In this document: in pieces, positions 60,752 to 64,000 of the stretch | How positions within the stretch are numbered: the stretch's first letter is position 1 | Layout of the letters: every line of letters starts with the position of its first letter | Source: Arion vulgaris | Lineage: Eukaryota; Mollusca; Gastropoda; Stylommatophora; Arionidae | Assembly: GCA_020796225.1 (NCBI GenBank) | Contig: CM036753.1 | Coordinates: forward strand, 65,876,865-65,940,864 | Direction: 5' to 3' | DNA length: 64,000 nt | Position numbers and translations under genes: made by a program | The notes under the pieces: model-generated | Seen by the model: the letters and a program-made list of their open reading frames with translations, nothing else | The model's database searches: none | What the model was told of the DNA's origin: nothing

Positions 60752-61018
60752 CACCCGTGTGGTACCGGGGCTCGCAAGGGGAGTCAAGAATAGTACCACT
60801 GCGACCTACAATGCATGTCGTAAGAGGCGACTAATGTAGGAACTAGGGATGCTACTATAGTAAATAAAAAGCATCGCAAAAATCGGATGTGCTGGCCTAC
60901 TTGTAGGCGCATAACTGACACACCATACAATCGCTCTTAGGCTCAGATCACATATAAATCACAAAGAGCGGTTAACAAGTGGTCGATATGGAAAGTTTGA
61001 AGAAGAAAAAGAAAGAAG
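60752..61018 (+). mobile_element. SINE-A insertion with 12-bp TSD
   Basis: Between aaacatttattt at 60740-60751 and 61019-61030. Starts cacccgtgtggtaccggggc and ends with an AGAAGAAAAAGAAAGAAG tail. Confidence 0.92.
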
Positions 61019-61279
61019 AAACATTTATTTTGAAATATCTCCAGCTTGTGTATGATGTTGTGGCTCATTTTCCAGCATCCACTACTTTATAATAACATTC
61101 CCAGGTTCACTGATTCTATATACTTTAAGTTTTCTTTGAAAATTCAATTCTTTTGCATTCCAGATTTTGTTGATCATGGTGGAAGTGTGTCAACCAAAAT
61201 CATTCATATTCAAATTGGCTTCAACATAAATAGAATCGGACTATATAATTCTGTATCGTCTGTTTAATTGTGCTACTTT

Positions 61280-61750
61280 CATTGAATGTGTGGGTAAGAA
61301 GCATGGACATTTAAGGCAGTGGAAAAAACCGTATATGTGCTTTTGAATGTAAGTGTTATAGAAGTGTCCTCCGTATATCATGAATAGAGAAAAGAACATA
61401 TAGATCTATCTAGAAAAAACTCAAAAATCAAAGAAAACTGGCTCATGCTACAAATAAGAATGAGAAGATTGAAGTATAGGTTGAAAGGCTGCCTCGGCAA
61501 GAGGCTTTAATCCTACTAAACAAACAAACAAGTATATTAGAATTATATTAGAATATTAGAAAGATTGGAAAATACCAGTATGGAAGGAGGCATCCAGGCA
61601 AAAAGAAGAAGAGGAAGACCACGGAGAAAATGAATTCAGGATGTAACTGAGGATACGGGGGCTGCAGAGGCGGGACATCATACCTATGGAAGAAATTCCG
61701 ACGGACTGTTAACTGTTAAGGTGGTAAAATTCTGCTCAAGACAAGCTATT
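61280..61750 (+). pseudogene. LINE 3'-end relic
   Basis: Broken plus-strand frames: C.SWTL.AVEK.RICAFE.KCYR.VLRIS near 61290-61390 and MEGGIQAKRRRGRPRRK then IQDVTEDTG near 61580-61670, the LINE C-terminus. Confidence 0.7.
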
Positions 61751-61759
61751 TGATGATGA

Positions 61760-63240
61760 TGATGCCTTTCACTGATAATAAATTTCAACACTTATCATGA
61801 ACAACGATCATAAATAATTAGATCGTTCTACAACTGTCGAATTTGCAAGCATTTCATAATTACAGATGAGCGTGCGTTTTCAACAATATTATAAAAGCAT
61901 TTAAGACTTATCAAACAATATATTCTAACTTTTGTTCACATATCTCCGAATATGCGATCATATCTTGATGACTGAGAATGTACCAATGAATGTACGATCA
62001 ATATTTACATGTGAACTTTGGGTGGAAATGTTCATACAGAAATGAAAACATAAGATCAGCAAAATACGTATTTCACAGTTATGTTATTGATATCTTACTT
62101 GAAATTCACACGAACAGGCTCTCTCTATTACATATTCTCGATCTTTCATACTGTTTCGCTCTCTAACATGTACAAGTTGTAATTCTATAGCAAAATAACA
62201 CGTTATTATAGGTCTTCTTACAAAAATAATAATAACTACAATTTGAGATAAGCAAGAGAACGCAAAATACTTTCTAAAGAATATTATCTGTACTGACGTC
62301 AGATGATATATTTATGATTGTTAAAAAATACACAACAAATATTATCCAATGCTAAATCTAACATTAGATGTTAATATTCATACAAATAAATGATATAATA
62401 CTTATTTAATAATGCGATAGACATAAGTACGAAGCACATGATTGTGTACTGGTTTATTGATTACCTTAGCAACATAGTGGCAGGTGGAAGTCGTATGTTG
62501 CAATGTATGCTAACATTAGAAAAGTTGCAAGGCAAAGCTTTCACAACGTGGCTGACTAGCAACTTTAAAATATGTGGACATATATGTATATTAATATGTG
62601 TGTATTTGTGTCTTTCAAAATTCTCAAGGGCAATTGTAAGGTAGAATAGGATTGTATAGTTACACTCGAGCGTACTCTAGAGATGAAGCTGATAAAATAC
62701 AACAGTGAAACTCTTGTCATCTTTGATTACATGAATCCACAGTAGAAAATTTTATCTATTTCTTCAACGTCAACTTTCAGGCTTTGACTTAAATTTGCTC
62801 AAAGAAAGCCTCATTTTGTCGAGGTCCCTAGCTTTTGTCTTCTAATGGCACTGTTGGCAATAACTTCAGTCTTACTTACTGCTCGTACGCTGGCCATCTT
62901 TAAAACACAAGTTTAGAATTTTGTTAGTGCCACGGTTAATGGTTACTGGTTACTGAACCGACGTCATAGAACTCCAGGTAGTACTCCCTAGAGTGCTCAG
63001 GTCTAGCTCTTCAACTTTTATGTCAGAATGCTGTATGCATACTGACGGTTCACTCATCCAATAGGTGATCGCAAAGAAACCGAAGATAATTCCCCTATCC
63101 ATCCTCAACTCCTCAACGATCAATGCTATACATTAAGGTACCACGGTTACACTCATCAGAAGTTTAATTTCATAGATTTCTAGAACGATTGAATCTTAAT
63201 ATGATGTCATCTGTTCTGAATCTGAATTATTCTCATTCCT
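61760..63240. other. AT-rich DNA, no gene seen
   Basis: Several short frames, none with codon use or similarity that I can support. Confidence 0.45.
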
Positions 63241-63249
63241 ATTTCTTCT

Positions 63250-63640
63250 TCTTCTTTTGTCGTCACACTGTTACCGGATTATTGTCCAGTATCGTGGTTT
63301 TCTGTTTTTGTCTTGGGCTGATCTAGTGGCTTGAGTAATATTACTTTTTGCTTTTTTGACAAGATTCTGCTATGTCATCTATCCTTTCGTGGTCTTGTTC
63401 TCGTCTTCTTTCCTGATGTTCTGTTGTAGAAGAGACTGTATACAGGGAAATTTGGTTGCAATCTTATTAAGTGGCCAAACTACTTCATTCTTTGTTTCTC
63501 AATGTTGTTCAAGCAAGGTTCTTCTTGGTGTTGTTGGTAACTTTTCGTAGGCACCGCATATCGCATTTTAGATGTAGTTATTTTTTTGCGACTGTGCTTT
63601 GTTCATTCTCCATGGGACGATGGGACGCCCTGATTTGTCC
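63250..63640 (-). pseudogene. LINE 3'-end relic
   Basis: Same family and order as 45640-46050. The left edge is a TTCTTCTTCTTTTG tract. Confidence 0.55.
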
Positions 63641-63654
63641 CCACACTTCTTCTG

Positions 63655-63745
63655 CTTCGATCGCTTTGAATTCAGGATATCAGAGTATGGTGCTTCTGAT
63701 TTTTGCGTGAAGCCTGATTTCCTTTTTATCAATTTCACTCGCCAT
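63655..63745 (-). mobile_element. SINE-G copy
   Basis: gctttgaattcaggatatca, gagtatggtgcttctgattt, ttgcgtgaagcctgatttcc. Confidence 0.55.
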
Positions 63746-63879
63746 ACATGCATTCCTTCTTCGACTTCAGGGGTAATGTGTCCACACTGAAAACTTGCAT
63801 GGACTTTCAAAGTTGACGAAGAATTGTTAGTTGAAAAAAATCTAAAGGAATCTGTTTTCACAACATGAGTCATTTTGGG

Positions 63880-64000
63880 GCACACGATATTAGGGAGCGT
63901 ATTTTTATTTGATCATCGGCACACGATGGGTGATGTGATAAACATCACGCCTACCGCCTTTACTTCCCAGGGCTTCTCAGGTACCCGATTGCCAGGACCG
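63880..64000 (-). mobile_element. SINE-E copy cut by window end
   Basis: atcggcacacgatgggtgat, gtgataaacatcacgcctac and ttacttcccagggcttctca match the 28675 copy. Continues beyond the window. Confidence 0.6.

Noticed and set aside
61046..61267. 73-codon open frame
   Set aside because: Composition is like the AT-rich flank; no recognised motif or neighbouring exon.

Overview
The window is nuclear DNA of an animal. It has one spliced protein gene with long AT-rich introns and canonical GT/AG splice sites, set in a dense mix of decayed LINEs, SINEs and DNA transposons. There are no bacterial operons or ribosome binding sites. The repeat mix (tRNA-headed SINEs, LINEs with endonuclease plus reverse transcriptase, Tigger and a TTAA-type DNA transposon) and the MIC60 sequence suggest an invertebrate, perhaps a mollusc or other lophotrochozoan. 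That placement is inference; no species can be named from the sequence.

The gene is MIC60/IMMT (mitofilin), the core subunit of the mitochondrial MICOS complex at cristae junctions. I trace 18 phase-compatible coding exons on the + strand from 13775 to 47927, about 821 residues. They run from the inner-membrane transmembrane helix through an acidic linker built of small exons and a long coiled coil to the C-terminal mitofilin domain and its stop codon. The exon(s) for the start codon and mitochondrial presequence were not found. They lie either in the repeat-filled 13.7 kb upstream or outside the window.

Layout: 1-13.7 kb is intergenic or 5' intron, with a nearly full-length LINE framed by a 10-bp target-site duplication (295-3600), several LINE tails, SINEs, and an internally deleted Tigger element with intact ends (11368-12496). 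13.8-47.9 kb is MIC60; its introns carry two 5'-truncated LINEs with perfect target duplications, many LINE tails, a 173-bp tandem duplication that copies a splice acceptor, and an inverted SINE pair. 47.9-64 kb is 3' flank, with a TTAA-flanked DNA transposon whose broken transposase resembles the animal Mutator-like family (49197-52107), minisatellites, a small TA-flanked MITE, a long trinucleotide tract and more LINE/SINE relics.

The most distinctive signal is a set of over 20 copies of related ~250-bp SINE-like elements (called A and B here). They share one backbone from a CCGNGTGGT 5' end to a GAAGAAGAAG tail, and many are framed by 9-18 bp target duplications. I found no wholly new biological system. 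The observations most worth checking are this SINE superfamily, the TTAA transposon, and the exon-bearing duplication in MIC60.
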